Below, in pieces: positions 42,420-51,591 of a DNA stretch of 64,000 nt (positions within the stretch are counted from its first letter, which is position 1; each line of letters opens with the position of its first letter). This DNA is from Mayfieldus sp963772265 (GTDB lineage: Bacteria > Actinomycetota > Thermoleophilia > Solirubrobacterales > 70-9). The position numbers and the translations under genes are program-made. The stretch lies in NCBI GenBank assembly GCA_963772265.1, contig CAVYWS010000007.1, positions 1-64,000 of the forward strand, written 5' to 3'. The notes beneath the pieces are model-generated. The model made no database searches, was not told the DNA's origin, and saw nothing but the letters and a program-made list of their open reading frames with translations.

Positions 42420-42960
42420 CGCGCCCGGCCTGGAGCTGATCCGCCAGGCGGTCGAAGAGAAGCACCCCGGCGCCGTCGTCGACACCTCCTTCGACCGCGG
42501 CCAGGCGGCCCTGATCGCCGACCCCGGGAAGGTCCTGGAGCTGCTGGGCTGGCTTCGCGACACCCCGGGCCAGGAGTACCGCTTCCTCTCCAGCCTGCAC
42601 TGCGCCGACTACCTCCCCGCCAAGCCGCGCTTCGGCATCCACTACGAGCTGCTGAGCCGCGAGCGGGTCGAGCGGGTCCGGGTGAAGGCGATGCTCGCCG
42701 ATCCCGCCGCCGGCAACGGGGCCGGCGAAGCGCGGCTGCCGCAGATCGCCTCCTGCGTGGAGCTGTTCCCGACCGCCGAGTTTCAGGAGCGCGAGGTCTA
42801 TGACTTCTTCGGCATCGACTTCCGCGGCCATCCCGACCTGCGGCGCATCCTGCTGCCCGAGGACTACGTCGGCTGGCCGCTGCGGCGCGACTATCCGATC
42901 GGCGGCGAGCCGGTCCTGTTCACCAAGGACGAGCCGGGATCGACGGGGTGGTACGAGTGA
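42412..42960 (+). CDS. nuoC: NADH-quinone oxidoreductase subunit C
   Basis: A 182-residue protein with the 30-kDa subunit core: EYRFLSSLHCADYLP, then SCVELFPTAEFQEREVYDFFGIDFRGHPDLRRILLPEDYVGWPLRRDYP, the subunit signature. It is part of the hydrophilic arm next to NuoD, and is a separate gene, not a NuoCD fusion. It overlaps the nuoB end by 8 nt and the nuoD start by 4 nt. Confidence 0.96.
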   Translation: MPDAPGLELIRQAVEEKHPGAVVDTSFDRGQAALIADPGKVLELLGWLRDTPGQEYRFLSSLHCADYLPAKPRFGIHYELLSRERVERVRVKAMLADPAAGNGAGEARLPQIASCVELFPTAEFQEREVYDFFGIDFRGHPDLRRILLPEDYVGWPLRRDYPIGGEPVLFTKDEPGSTGWYE

Positions 42961-44192
42961 GCACCGCCGAGCGCGAAGCCCTCGAGGCGACCGGGGCGAC
43001 GGTCGAGCGGCAGCAGCTCGAGCCCGAGCATGAGCTGCTGACGATCAACATGGGCCCGCATCACCCCGCGACGCACGGGGTGCTGCGGCTCGTCGTCCAG
43101 CTCCAGGGCGAGGTGGTGCGGGACCTGAAGCCGGTGGTCGGCTACCTGCACACCGGGATCGAGAAGTCCTGCGAGGACAAGTCCTACTGGAAGGTGATCC
43201 CGTTCGTCGAGCGCATGGACTACCTCTCCTACTACTTCAACATGGAGACCTTCTGCGGTGCGGTCGAGCGGCTGCTGGAGCTGGAGATCCCGCGGCGGGC
43301 CCAGTACCTGCGGGTGATCCACATGGAGCTGAACCGGATCCACTCGCATCTGGTCTGGCTCGGCACCTCCGGCCTCGACCTCGGGGCGGTCTCGATGCTC
43401 TGGTACTGCTTCCGCGAACGAGACCGGATCCTCGACCTGTTCGAGATGTCGTCCGGCCAGCGCATGCACACCCGCTACTTCCAGGTCGGGGGAGTGATCG
43501 AGGACATCCCGGTCGACTTCGCCTCGAAGCTCCGCGACTTCGTCGACGAGATGCCGTCCCGGGTCGACCAGTACGAAGCGATCCTCGACCGCAACGAGAT
43601 CTTCCTGCACCGCACCAAGGGGGTCGGGATCGTGCCCCGCGAGCGGCTGCTGGAGCTCGGCGTGACCGGGCCGCTGCTGCGCGCCGCGGGCGAGCCCTGG
43701 GACCTGCGCAAGGCCTTCGACTACCTCGCCTATCCCGAGCTCGACTTCCGGATTCCGGTCGGCACCGTGGGCGACGGATACGACCGCTACCGGGTCCGCA
43801 TGGCCGAGATCCGCGAGTCGACCGAGATCATCCGCCAAGCCCTGGAGGGGCTGCCCGAGGGGCCGCACATCGCCGACGACCGCAAGTTCGTGCTGCCGCC
43901 CCGCTCCGAGCTCTCGACCTCGATGGAGGCGCTGATCCACCACTTCAAGCTGGTCACCGAGGGCTACCGGGTGCCGGCGGGGGAGGTCTACTACGCGGTC
44001 GAGGGCCCACGCGGCGAGCTCGGCTGCTACGTGCTCGCAGACGGCTCGGCCAAGCCCGCCCGGGTCCACATCCGCGACTCCTCGTTCGTGAACCTGCAGT
44101 CGCTGCGCGACATGTGCATCGGCGGATACCTCGCCGACCTGATCCAGAACCTGGCGATGCTCGACCCGATCCTCGGGGGGGTCGACCGGTGA
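42957..44192 (+). CDS. nuoD: NADH-quinone oxidoreductase subunit D
   Basis: A 411-residue 49-kDa subunit: NMGPHHPATHGVLRLVVQL, GYLHTGIEKSCEDKSYWKVIPFVERMDYLS and ELNRIHSHLVWLGT, ending with FVNLQSLRDMCIGGYLADL. It shapes the quinone pocket together with NuoB. GTG 42957 overlaps the nuoC TGA as GTGA, the pattern used throughout this operon, so it is preferred to a GTG three codons upstream. A 61-bp gap separates it from nuoE. Confidence 0.96.
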   Translation: MSTAEREALEATGATVERQQLEPEHELLTINMGPHHPATHGVLRLVVQLQGEVVRDLKPVVGYLHTGIEKSCEDKSYWKVIPFVERMDYLSYYFNMETFCGAVERLLELEIPRRAQYLRVIHMELNRIHSHLVWLGTSGLDLGAVSMLWYCFRERDRILDLFEMSSGQRMHTRYFQVGGVIEDIPVDFASKLRDFVDEMPSRVDQYEAILDRNEIFLHRTKGVGIVPRERLLELGVTGPLLRAAGEPWDLRKAFDYLAYPELDFRIPVGTVGDGYDRYRVRMAEIRESTEIIRQALEGLPEGPHIADDRKFVLPPRSELSTSMEALIHHFKLVTEGYRVPAGEVYYAVEGPRGELGCYVLADGSAKPARVHIRDSSFVNLQSLRDMCIGGYLADLIQNLAMLDPILGGVDR

Positions 44193-44253
44193 TTCCAGCG
44201 TCGAGCAGAGCGAGCGCCGCGAGCAAGTCCGAGGCGAGAGGCTGGTGGGGTTT

Positions 44254-44928
44254 ATGAGTGGCGGCCTGCCGCTCGATCCCGCCCTGGTCGAGGGACGCCG
44301 GGCGGACCGCTCCGCCGAGGAGGTCCCGGAGCTGCACGAGACCGGCTGCCCCGACGAGCTGCGTGAACGGATCGAGGAGCTGATGTCGCGCTATCCCGAC
44401 CGCCGCTCGGCCTCGATCCCCGCCCTCTGGGCGGTGCAGGAGCGCTACGGATGGTGCTCGCCGGAGGGCATCAGGCAGGCGGCGGCGGTGATGCGGGTGA
44501 CCCCGGCCTACCTGGAGTCCGTGGCGAGCTTCTACGACCTCTTCTTCACCGAGCCCGTGGGCCGCCACAAGATGCTCGTCTGCAGCAGCCTCTCCTGCTG
44601 GATGCGGGGTGGCGACGGGCTGCTCGAGGCCTTCTGCGAGGCCGCCGGGTGCGACCGCGCCGGGGCGGAGGCGGGTGGCTCGAGCTCCGAGGACGGCGAG
44701 CTCTATGTGACCAGCTTCGGATGTCTCGGGGGTTGCGAGCTGGCGCCGATGGCATCGATCGACGGGCGTTACTTCGGGCCGCTCAGCGCCGACGACGCCA
44801 ACGAGGCGGTGCAGCAGCTGCTCAGCGGCTCCGAGGTGCTGCCGGAGAAGGCTCTGGCCAAGCGCGGCGCCGCCGGGGGCCCCGAGCCCGATCCAGACCC
44901 GCGGATTGCGAAGGCGGAGGGCTCCTGA
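44254..44928 (+). CDS. nuoE: NADH-quinone oxidoreductase subunit E
   Basis: A 224-residue thioredoxin-like 2Fe-2S subunit. Helical N-terminus (IEELMSRYPDRRSASIPALWAVQERYGW), then Cys pairs VCSSLSCWMRGG and SFGCLGGCELAP (C-x4-C and C-x3-C) binding cluster N1a. An acidic, Pro-rich tail closes the protein. ATG 44254 is preferred; a GTG three codons upstream is possible. The stop overlaps nuoF by one base. Confidence 0.95.
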   Translation: MSGGLPLDPALVEGRRADRSAEEVPELHETGCPDELRERIEELMSRYPDRRSASIPALWAVQERYGWCSPEGIRQAAAVMRVTPAYLESVASFYDLFFTEPVGRHKMLVCSSLSCWMRGGDGLLEAFCEAAGCDRAGAEAGGSSSEDGELYVTSFGCLGGCELAPMASIDGRYFGPLSADDANEAVQQLLSGSEVLPEKALAKRGAAGGPEPDPDPRIAKAEGS

Positions 44929-46244
44929 TGCCCGAGACACGGCTGCTGTTCCGCCACATCGACGAGCCGGGGCTGAACACGATCGACGTCTACCGCAGAT
45001 TCGGCGGATACAAGACGCTCGAGCGTGCCTACCGGGAGATGGAGGCCGACGAGGTCCTCTCCGAGCTCGAGGACTCGGGCCTGCGCGGCCGCGGCGGCGC
45101 CGGCTTCTCGATGGGCAAGAAGGCCTCTTTCCTGCCCCGCGGGGGCGAGCTGGCCAAGTACCTCTGCTGCAACGCCGACGAGTCCGAGCCGGGGGCGTTC
45201 AAGGACCGCGAGCTGATCCAGAAGAACCCGCACCAGCTGATCGAGGGGATCGCGATCGCATCGCTTGCGGCGGGCATCAGCCACGCCTTCGTCTTCATCC
45301 GCGGCGAGTACGACCTGCAGGGCGACATCCTCGACGCCGCCGTCGCCGAGGCCTACGATGCCGGCTATCTCGGCGAGAACATCCTCGGCAGCCGCTGCGA
45401 CCTCGAGCTGGTCGTCCACCGTGGTGCCGGCGCATATATCTGCGGCGAGGAGACGGCGCTGCTCGACGCGCTGGAGGGAAAGCGCGGCAACCCGCGGCTG
45501 AAGCCGCCGTTCCCGGCCGTGCAGGGACTCTACGGCGGGCCGACTCTGATCAACAACGTCGAGACCCTCGCCAACGTGCCGCACATCGTCGGCAACGGCG
45601 CCGACTGGTTCAAGAGCTTCGGCACAGAGCAGTCGCCGGGAACCAAGGTCGTCTCGGTTTCGGGCTGCGTGCAGCGGCCCGGCAACTACGAAATCGAGCT
45701 GGGGATCCCGACCCGGGAGCTGATCTACGACCTCGCGGGTGGGCCGGAGGAGGGACACGAGGTGAAGGCCTTCTATCCCGGGGGCTCGTCTTCTCCGGTG
45801 CTTACCGCCGACGACCTCGACATTCCCTACAGCTTCGAGGCGATGGCCGACGCGGGCTCGATGCTGGGCACCGCTTCGATCATCGTCGCCGACGAGCGCG
45901 TCTCGCTTCCGCACCTGACCTTGCGCAGCGCGAGCTTCTACCAGCACGAGTCGTGCGGCAAGTGCACCCCCTGCCGGGAGGGGACCAACTGGACGGTGAA
46001 GATGCTGGAGCGGGTCGCGAACGGAGAGGCCACCCCGATGGACCTGGACATCGTCAGCTCGGTCCAGGACAACATCATGGGCAACTGCCTCTGCGTCCTC
46101 GGCGACTCGATGGCGATGCCGGTCGGCTCCACGGTGAAGAAGTTCCGCAGGGAGTTCGAGGAGCTGCTCTACACCGAGGACACGGAGGTCGACCGGATCG
46201 GCGCCGTGGTCGGCTCGCCCGGTGAGATCGGGGCGATGCCGTGA
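44928..46244 (+). CDS. nuoF: NADH-quinone oxidoreductase subunit F
   Basis: A 438-residue 51-kDa subunit that binds NADH, FMN and a 4Fe-4S cluster. FMN/NADH fold motifs are LRGRGGAGFSMGKK, CNADESEPGAFKDRELI and GAGAYICGEETALLDALEG. The cluster motif is ESCGKCTPCREG with the fourth Cys in GNCLCVLGD. The ATG overlaps the nuoE stop by one base. The 57-bp gap to nuoG holds an 8-bp inverted repeat. Confidence 0.97.
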   Translation: MPETRLLFRHIDEPGLNTIDVYRRFGGYKTLERAYREMEADEVLSELEDSGLRGRGGAGFSMGKKASFLPRGGELAKYLCCNADESEPGAFKDRELIQKNPHQLIEGIAIASLAAGISHAFVFIRGEYDLQGDILDAAVAEAYDAGYLGENILGSRCDLELVVHRGAGAYICGEETALLDALEGKRGNPRLKPPFPAVQGLYGGPTLINNVETLANVPHIVGNGADWFKSFGTEQSPGTKVVSVSGCVQRPGNYEIELGIPTRELIYDLAGGPEEGHEVKAFYPGGSSSPVLTADDLDIPYSFEAMADAGSMLGTASIIVADERVSLPHLTLRSASFYQHESCGKCTPCREGTNWTVKMLERVANGEATPMDLDIVSSVQDNIMGNCLCVLGDSMAMPVGSTVKKFRREFEELLYTEDTEVDRIGAVVGSPGEIGAMP

Positions 46245-46247
46245 GCG

Positions 46248-46270
46248 CGAGGCTCAAGAAGAGAGCCTCG
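46248..46270 (+). other. Intra-operon hairpin between nuoF and nuoG
   Basis: CGAGGCTC at 46248-46255 is perfectly complementary to GAGCCTCG at 46263-46270, with a 7-nt purine loop. It lies right after the nuoF stop, in one of the few gaps of an otherwise overlapping operon, and is not followed by a U-tract. It is more likely an RNA-processing, stability or attenuation element than a terminator. Confidence 0.5.
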
Positions 46271-46301
46271 TTCTGGGCCGAGCGCGAACAGGAGAGAGCT
46301 T

Positions 46302-48690
46302 GTGAGTCCTGAGGCCAAGGACGTCACCCTGATCATCGACGGGCGCGAGGTCGTCGCTCCGGAGGGCGCGATGCTGGTCGACGCGGCCAAGCACGGCGAC
46401 GTCGAGATCCCGGTCTTCTGTTACGAGCCGAAGCTCGGCGAGCCGGTCGGGGCCTGCCGGATGTGCCTGGTCGAGATCGAGGGCACGCCGAAGCTTCAGA
46501 CCGCCTGCTCGACCCCGGCGCGCGACGGGATGGTCGTCTACACCCAGACCGACCAGGTCAAGGAGGCGCAGAACGCGGTGGTCGAGTTCCTGCTCGTCAA
46601 CCACCCGCTCGACTGCCCGGTCTGCGACAAGGGCGGCGAGTGCCCGCTGCAGGACATCTCGATGGGCTGGGGCCCGGGGCGCAGCCGCTTCACCGATCCC
46701 AAGCGCCACTTCCAGAAGCCCCTGCCGCTGTCGCCGCTGATCGCGATCGACCGCGAGCGCTGCATCCTCTGCTACCGCTGCGTCCGCTTCAGCCAGGAGA
46801 TCTCCGAGGACTCCCAGCTGCAGCTGCTGGAGCGCGGCAACCACACCTTCGTCGGCACCTACGACGACCGGCCCTACGTCGCGCCGTTCCACGGCAACAT
46901 CACCGAGCTCTGCCCGGTCGGGGCGCTGACCTCCTACACCTACCGCTTCCGCGCCCGGCCCTGGGACATCGAGCAGGGCGGCTCGGTCTGCACCCTCTGT
47001 CCGTCCCAGTGCAACGTCAGCTTCACCGTCCGCGACGAGCAGGTGAAGCGGGTGCTGGCCCGCGACAACCCCGAGGTCGACGACGGCTGGCTCTGCGACA
47101 AGGGCCGCTACTCGTTCGAGATGCTCGGCTCGGAGGAACGGATCACCGCACCGATGATCCGCGAGGGCGGCAACCTGCGCGAGGCGAGCTGGGCGGAGGC
47201 GATCGAGCGCGCCGCGGCCGGCCTGCGCGACGCCGGGGCCGGGAGCGCCGCCGTCGTCGGCGACGCCAGCAACGAGGAAGGCTTCCTGGTCCAGAGGATC
47301 CTCCGCAAGGCCCTGGGCTCCCCGCACCTGGACTCGCGTCCCGGCGGCGGCCCGGAGCGCGCGGCGCTGCTGGAGCTGGCACGGCCCGAGATCTCGGCCA
47401 AGGTACGCGACATCGACAGCGCCGACCTGCTTGTGGTGGTCGGCGCCGACCCGCTTCACTCCGCGCCGATCCTCGACCTGCGGATCCGCAAGGCGATCCG
47501 CCGCAACGGCGCCCGCCTGGCCCTGGCCACCGACCGTCCGACGGCGCTGGACGGCGGCGCGGTCGAAGCGCGGCGCTACGCGCCCGGAGCCGCCGCCGGG
47601 GCCGTGTCCGAGCTCAGCCTCGATGCCGGAGACGACGATCGCGTGGTGATCGTCTGGGGCTCGGGGATCGGCCGCGGCGATTCCGGCCCGGCGGCGCTCG
47701 TCCGCGCTGCTCGACCTCGCCCAGCGGCTCGGACTCGGCGAGCGCGAGGGCTCCGGGCTGCTCGAGGTCCCCGAGGTCAGCAACGCCCGCGGGCTGCGCG
47801 AGGTCGGGGTGCTGCCCGACGCGGGACCGGGACTGGCCGAGGCCGACGCCGGCCGCGGCGCCGAGGGCATCCGGGCGGCGCTCGAGGACGACGAGCTGCG
47901 GGGGCTGCTGCTGTTCGGCGCCGACCCCGTCCGCGACCACCCCGACTCCGAGGGCTGGAAGCGGGCGCTTCAGGCGGCCGACTTCATCGTCGCCTTTGCG
48001 ATGTTCGAGGACGCCTCGGCGGCGCTCGCCGACGTGATCCTGCCGCTGCAGAGCCACGCCGAGAAGGAGGGCAGCGTCACCCATCCCGACGGACGCCTGC
48101 AGCGGGTGCGGCCCAACGTGATGGATCCCGGCCAGGTGCGGCCCGGCTGGGAGGTCCTCTGCGAGCTCTCCGCCGCCCTCGGCGAGGAGACCGGGTTCGG
48201 CTCGGTGCCCGACGTGCTCGCCGGGCTGGCGGCAGAGGCTGGGATCTACGGCGGGATCAGCGCCGAGGAGATCGGCGGCCGCGGCGTGCGCTGGCAGGAG
48301 CGCGAGCAGGCGTCGGCGCTGCCCGCCCCGCCGGGCGAGCGCAGCTCCGCCGCTCCGTCCCCGGCCGAGTCGCCCTCCGACGGCCGGCTGCTGCTCGGCA
48401 CCTACCGCGACATCTGGGCCTCGCCGGTCACCGAGCTGAACCCGCCGCTTCACTTCCTCTCCCCCCGCCAGCGGGTCGAGCTTGCGCCCGCCGACGCCGA
48501 GCGCCTCGGCCTCGGCGACGGCGAGCGGGCGAAGGTCTCCCGCAACGGGACCAGCGTCGACGCCATCGTCGCGATCCGCGAGCGGATCGCCGAGGGGGCC
48601 TGCTTCCTGGTCGAGGGCACCGCGGAGAACAACGCCAACGCGCTGCTCAACGGGGCGCCGGCGGCGGTCAAGGTGGAGAAGGCCGAGTGA
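46302..48690 (+). CDS. nuoG: NADH-quinone oxidoreductase subunit G (one frameshift)
   Basis: About 795 residues after repair of an indel near 47698. N-terminal 2Fe-2S ligands: FCYEPKLGEPVGACRMCLVE and ACSTP. His-Cys 4Fe-4S site: HPLDCPVCDKGGECPLQD. The third site is CILCYRCVRF to CPVG. The molybdopterin-like domain starts CTLCPSQCNVSFTVRD and has a fourth Cys (GWLCDKGR), compatible with the extra N7 cluster of some bacteria. GTG 46302 has a GGAGAG Shine-Dalgarno. The written frame runs on without a stop across nuoH, an artefact of the indel. The 3' end overlaps nuoH as GTGA. Confidence 0.94.
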
Positions 48691-49691
48691 TCCCGCTCGC
48701 CGACACGAGCTTCGCCGAGGCGACCTGGATCCTGGTCGTCAAGTCGGTGGTGATCTTCGCCGTCGCCTTCGGGGTCCTGCCGCTGCTGACCGTTCTCGAG
48801 CGCAAGCTGATCGGCCGCTTCCAGAACCGCTACGGGCCCAACCGGGTGGGGCCGTTCGGGATCCTGCAGCCGCTCGCCGACGTCGGCAAGCTGGTCGGCA
48901 AGGAGCCGTTCCGTCCCCAGAACGCGGTCGCGACGCTCTACGTGATCGGCCCGGCGCTGATGGTCCTCTCGGCGGTGCTGGCGCTGGCGATCATCCCCTT
49001 CGGCGACGTCAAGGACGGCGTCGGCTTCTACGGGATCGACGTCTCGATCGGGATCCTCTACTTCTTCGCCGCCGGCGCGATCGGCTTCTACGGACTGCTG
49101 CTCGGCGGCTGGGCCTCGGGCTCGAAGTACAGCTTCCTCGGGGCGATGCGCTCCGCCGCGCAGCTGATCTCCTACGAGGTCTCGATGGGGCTGGCGCTGC
49201 TCGGGGTGATCATGATGGCCGGCTCGCTGTCGCTGGTCGACATCGTCCGCCAGCAGGGCATCGACGGGATCTGGTTCGTGATTCCGCAGTTCGTCGGCTT
49301 TCTGATCTTCATGGCCGCCGGCTTCGCCGAGACCAACCGGGCGCCGTTCGACCTCGTCGAGGCCGACTCCGAGCTGGTCCAGGGCTACATGACCGAGTAC
49401 GGGGGGATGCGGTTCGGCAGCTTCCTGCTGGTCGAGTACCTGGAGATGGCGGTGGTCTCGGGGATCGCCGCGGCGATGTTCCTCGGCGGCTGGATGGGCC
49501 CCGGCCCCGGCTTCCTCGACCCGATCTGGATGGTGCTGAAGATCTTCGTCCTGCTGGTCATGTTCATCTGGGTGCGGGCGACGCTGCCGCGGCTGCGCTA
49601 CGACCAGCTGATGGCGCTGGGCTGGAAGGTGCTGCTGCCGCTCGCCACCCTCAACGTCCTCGTCACCGCGGTCCTGGTGGTGGTGACGTGA
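48687..49691 (+). CDS. nuoH: NADH-quinone oxidoreductase subunit H
   Basis: A 334-residue, eight-helix membrane subunit: LTVLERKLIGRFQNRYGPNRVGPFGILQPLADVGKLVGKE, FYGLLLGGWASGSKYSFLGAMRSAAQLISYEV, AAGFAETNRAPFDLVEADSELVQGYMTEYGGMRFG. These loops form the quinone entry channel with NuoB and NuoD. The GTG start overlaps the nuoG TGA by 3 nt, and the TGA stop overlaps nuoI in the same way. Confidence 0.97.
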   Translation: MIPLADTSFAEATWILVVKSVVIFAVAFGVLPLLTVLERKLIGRFQNRYGPNRVGPFGILQPLADVGKLVGKEPFRPQNAVATLYVIGPALMVLSAVLALAIIPFGDVKDGVGFYGIDVSIGILYFFAAGAIGFYGLLLGGWASGSKYSFLGAMRSAAQLISYEVSMGLALLGVIMMAGSLSLVDIVRQQGIDGIWFVIPQFVGFLIFMAAGFAETNRAPFDLVEADSELVQGYMTEYGGMRFGSFLLVEYLEMAVVSGIAAAMFLGGWMGPGPGFLDPIWMVLKIFVLLVMFIWVRATLPRLRYDQLMALGWKVLLPLATLNVLVTAVLVVVT

Positions 49692-50233
49692 GCGAGGAGT
49701 TCCCCTACCTGCGCGACGACTCGGTGATCGAGGTCCAGCGCGGGCCCGAGCCGGGCGGGATCGGCGGCGCCTACAGGGCCTTCGGCGAGACCCTGCGGGG
49801 GCTGAAGACGACCCTCGCCCGGGTGATCGAGGGCCCGATCACGGTCCAGTACCCGGAGGAGAAGACGCCGGTCTATCCGCGTTTCCGCGGCCGCCACAAG
49901 CTGCACCGATTCGAGGACACCGGCCTGGAGAAGTGCGTCGGCTGCTCGCTCTGCGCCGCCGCCTGCCCGGCCGACTGCATCCGCGTCGTCGCCGCCGAGA
50001 ACGAGCCCGGGCACCGGGTCTCGGCCGGCGAGCGCTACGCCTCGGTCTACGAGATCAACCTCAGCCGCTGCATCTTCTGCGGCTACTGCGAGATCGCCTG
50101 CCCGTTCGACGCGATCACGATGGGCCACGACTACGAGATGTCGGACTACAACCGCTCCGACCTGATCTTCACCAAGGAGATGCTGCTCGCCGAGTCGATC
50201 GAGCGCACGCCGCTGCGGAGGGAGGGCGAGTAG
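49688..50233 (+). CDS. nuoI: NADH-quinone oxidoreductase subunit I
   Basis: A 181-residue 2x(4Fe-4S) ferredoxin-like subunit. Cluster motifs: KCVGCSLCAAACPADCI and RCIFCGYCEIACPFDAI (N6a and N6b). The N-terminal amphipathic part (GIGGAYRAFGETLRGLKTTL) lies on the membrane. GTG start overlaps nuoH as GTGA. An unrelated small gene follows before nuoJ. Confidence 0.97.
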   Translation: MSEEFPYLRDDSVIEVQRGPEPGGIGGAYRAFGETLRGLKTTLARVIEGPITVQYPEEKTPVYPRFRGRHKLHRFEDTGLEKCVGCSLCAAACPADCIRVVAAENEPGHRVSAGERYASVYEINLSRCIFCGYCEIACPFDAITMGHDYEMSDYNRSDLIFTKEMLLAESIERTPLRREGE

Positions 50234-50236
50234 CTT
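50231..50236 (+). promoter_or_regulatory. -10 element (TAGCTT) before the SnoaL-like gene
   Basis: TAGCTT ends 6 nt before the GTG at 50243; its TAG is also the nuoI stop codon. It suggests an internal promoter in the nuo operon serving this gene and perhaps nuoJ-N. Confidence 0.45.
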
Positions 50237-50242
50237 GAGGCC

Positions 50243-50654
50243 GTGCCCGAGGATTTCCTCAGCACGTTCCGTTCTCTCTACGAGCAGTCGGCCGTGGCGT
50301 TCAACGAGGGAGATCTCGACGCGGGCACTTGGCGGTCTCGCCGGATGACTTCGAGTGGCACGCTCCCGAGGAGGACGCCGACCACAGCGTCTACCGTGGC
50401 CCGGCCGAGGTCAAGGGCTGGTTTGCAGGAGATGCAAAGCGTCTTCGACGACTGGCGCATCGAGCTGCGGGACTTCGAGCAGCTCTCGGAGACCGCGCTG
50501 CTCGTCCACCACGTCATCACGCGGCACGAGCCGCGGCGCCGGGGTGCCGGTGGAGGTGCATACCTATGAGGTCTGGGAGTTCGAGGGCTGCGGCCCGATC
50601 CGGGCCCGCCAATTCCTCTCGCGCGAGGCGGCACTGGCGGCCGCTACCAGCTGA
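50243..50654 (+). CDS. SnoaL/NTF2-like protein inserted between nuoI and nuoJ (several frameshifts)
   Basis: Pieces in three frames assemble into a SnoaL-like cone fold of about 136 residues: FRSLYEQSAVAFNEGDLDA (helix 1), SPDDFEWHAPEEDADHSVYRG (first strands, Trp-His typical), EMQSVFDDWRIELRDFEQLS, then ALLVHHVITGTSRGAGVPVEV and FEGCGPIRARQFLSREAAL. At least three one-base shifts occur (near 50322, 50420 and 50535). SnoaL-like proteins bind or isomerise small hydrophobic ligands; the role here is unknown. It is not a standard Nuo subunit. The gene is either a real member of the operon with sequencing errors or a decaying insertion. Confidence 0.6.
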
Positions 50655-50681
50655 GGCCAACGCGGCGCCCGGAAGAAGCTG

Positions 50682-51278
50682 ATGGAAGCCGTCGCCTTCT
50701 TCGCCGGGGCGATCGGGGCGCTGGGAGGCGCGATCGCGGTGATCGCGCTGCGCAACCCCTTCTACAGCGTCCTCGCCCTGATCATCCACCTGGTCTCGCT
50801 CGCCGGGCTGTTCCTGATCCTGCACGCCGAGTTCGTCGCCGCCGCCCAGGTGGTCGTCTATGCGGGGGCGGTGATGGTGCTCTACGTCTTCGTTGCCGCC
50901 TACGTCGGCAATGTCCAGGAACCGGCCTGGGAGCCGATCCCCGGCCAGCAGTTCCTCGCCCCGCTGCTGGGAGCGGCGCTGTTCGTCGAGATCTCGATCG
51001 CCGTGCTCGGCTCCTCGCTGAAGGCGCTGGACACCGGCGGCCCGACGATCCCGCTCGGCTTCGGCTCGCCCGAGGCGTTCGGGCGCCTGCTGCTCGAGCG
51101 CTTCCTGATCGCCTTCGAGGGCGCCTCGATGCTGCTGCTGATCGCCGCCGTCGGCGCGGTGGTCCTCGCCGGCCGCAGGCGCCACGACGACCGCACCGGA
51201 ATGCCGCTCGAGACCGAGAGCCCCGGGCGCGGCGCGGAGGGCGTGCTGGTCCACGACCCCGAGGGCGCCTCCTACTAG
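50682..51278 (+). CDS. nuoJ: NADH-quinone oxidoreductase subunit J
   Basis: A 198-residue, five-helix subunit: AFFAGAIGALGGAIAVIALRNPFYSVLALI, LILHAEFVAAAQVVVYAGAVMVLYVFV, containing the pi-bulge Tyr/Gly helix typical of NuoJ, and GASMLLLIAAVGAVVLAGRR. A charged tail with HDPEGASY closes it. Shine-Dalgarno GGAAGAAG precedes the ATG. It stands 27 bp behind the SnoaL-like gene. Confidence 0.95.
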   Translation: MEAVAFFAGAIGALGGAIAVIALRNPFYSVLALIIHLVSLAGLFLILHAEFVAAAQVVVYAGAVMVLYVFVAAYVGNVQEPAWEPIPGQQFLAPLLGAALFVEISIAVLGSSLKALDTGGPTIPLGFGSPEAFGRLLLERFLIAFEGASMLLLIAAVGAVVLAGRRRHDDRTGMPLETESPGRGAEGVLVHDPEGASY

Positions 51279-51291
51279 TGGTCCCCCACTG

Positions 51292-51591
51292 ATGGACACC
51301 TCCTGGTACATCGTGCTCTCGGCGCTGCTGTTCGCGGTCGGCGCCGCCGGGGTGCTGATCCGCCGCAGCCCGCTGGTCATCCTGCTCTGCCTCGAGCTGA
51401 TGCTCAACGCCGGCAACCTCGCGCTGGTCGCCTTCAGCCGCATGCTCGGCGACGCCGACGGTCAGGTCTTCGCGGTCGTGGTGATGGTCGTAGCCGCCTG
51501 CGAGGTGGTGATCGGGCTGGGGTTGATCGTGGCGATCTACCGCCGCCGCCTGCCTCTCAACGTCGATGAGCTGCGGGGCCTGCGCGGGTGA
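51292..51591 (+). CDS. nuoK: NADH-quinone oxidoreductase subunit K
   Basis: A 99-residue, three-helix subunit homologous to MrpC. Conserved Glu residues in the second helix (VILLCLELMLNAGNLALVAF) and third helix (VVAACEVVIGLGLIVAI) belong to the proton path. It sits 13 bp after nuoJ and overlaps nuoL as GTGA. Confidence 0.97.
   Translation: MDTSWYIVLSALLFAVGAAGVLIRRSPLVILLCLELMLNAGNLALVAFSRMLGDADGQVFAVVVMVVAACEVVIGLGLIVAIYRRRLPLNVDELRGLRG

Noticed and set aside
44451..46244. Open frame running from inside nuoE into nuoF
   Set aside because: The part before 44928 is the wrong frame of nuoE; NuoF starts at ATG 44928.
46302..49691. Apparent NuoG-NuoH fusion protein of 1129 residues
   Set aside because: Caused by an indel near 47698 that moves nuoG into the nuoH frame; the true NuoG C-terminus with a TGA at 48690 is present in another frame.
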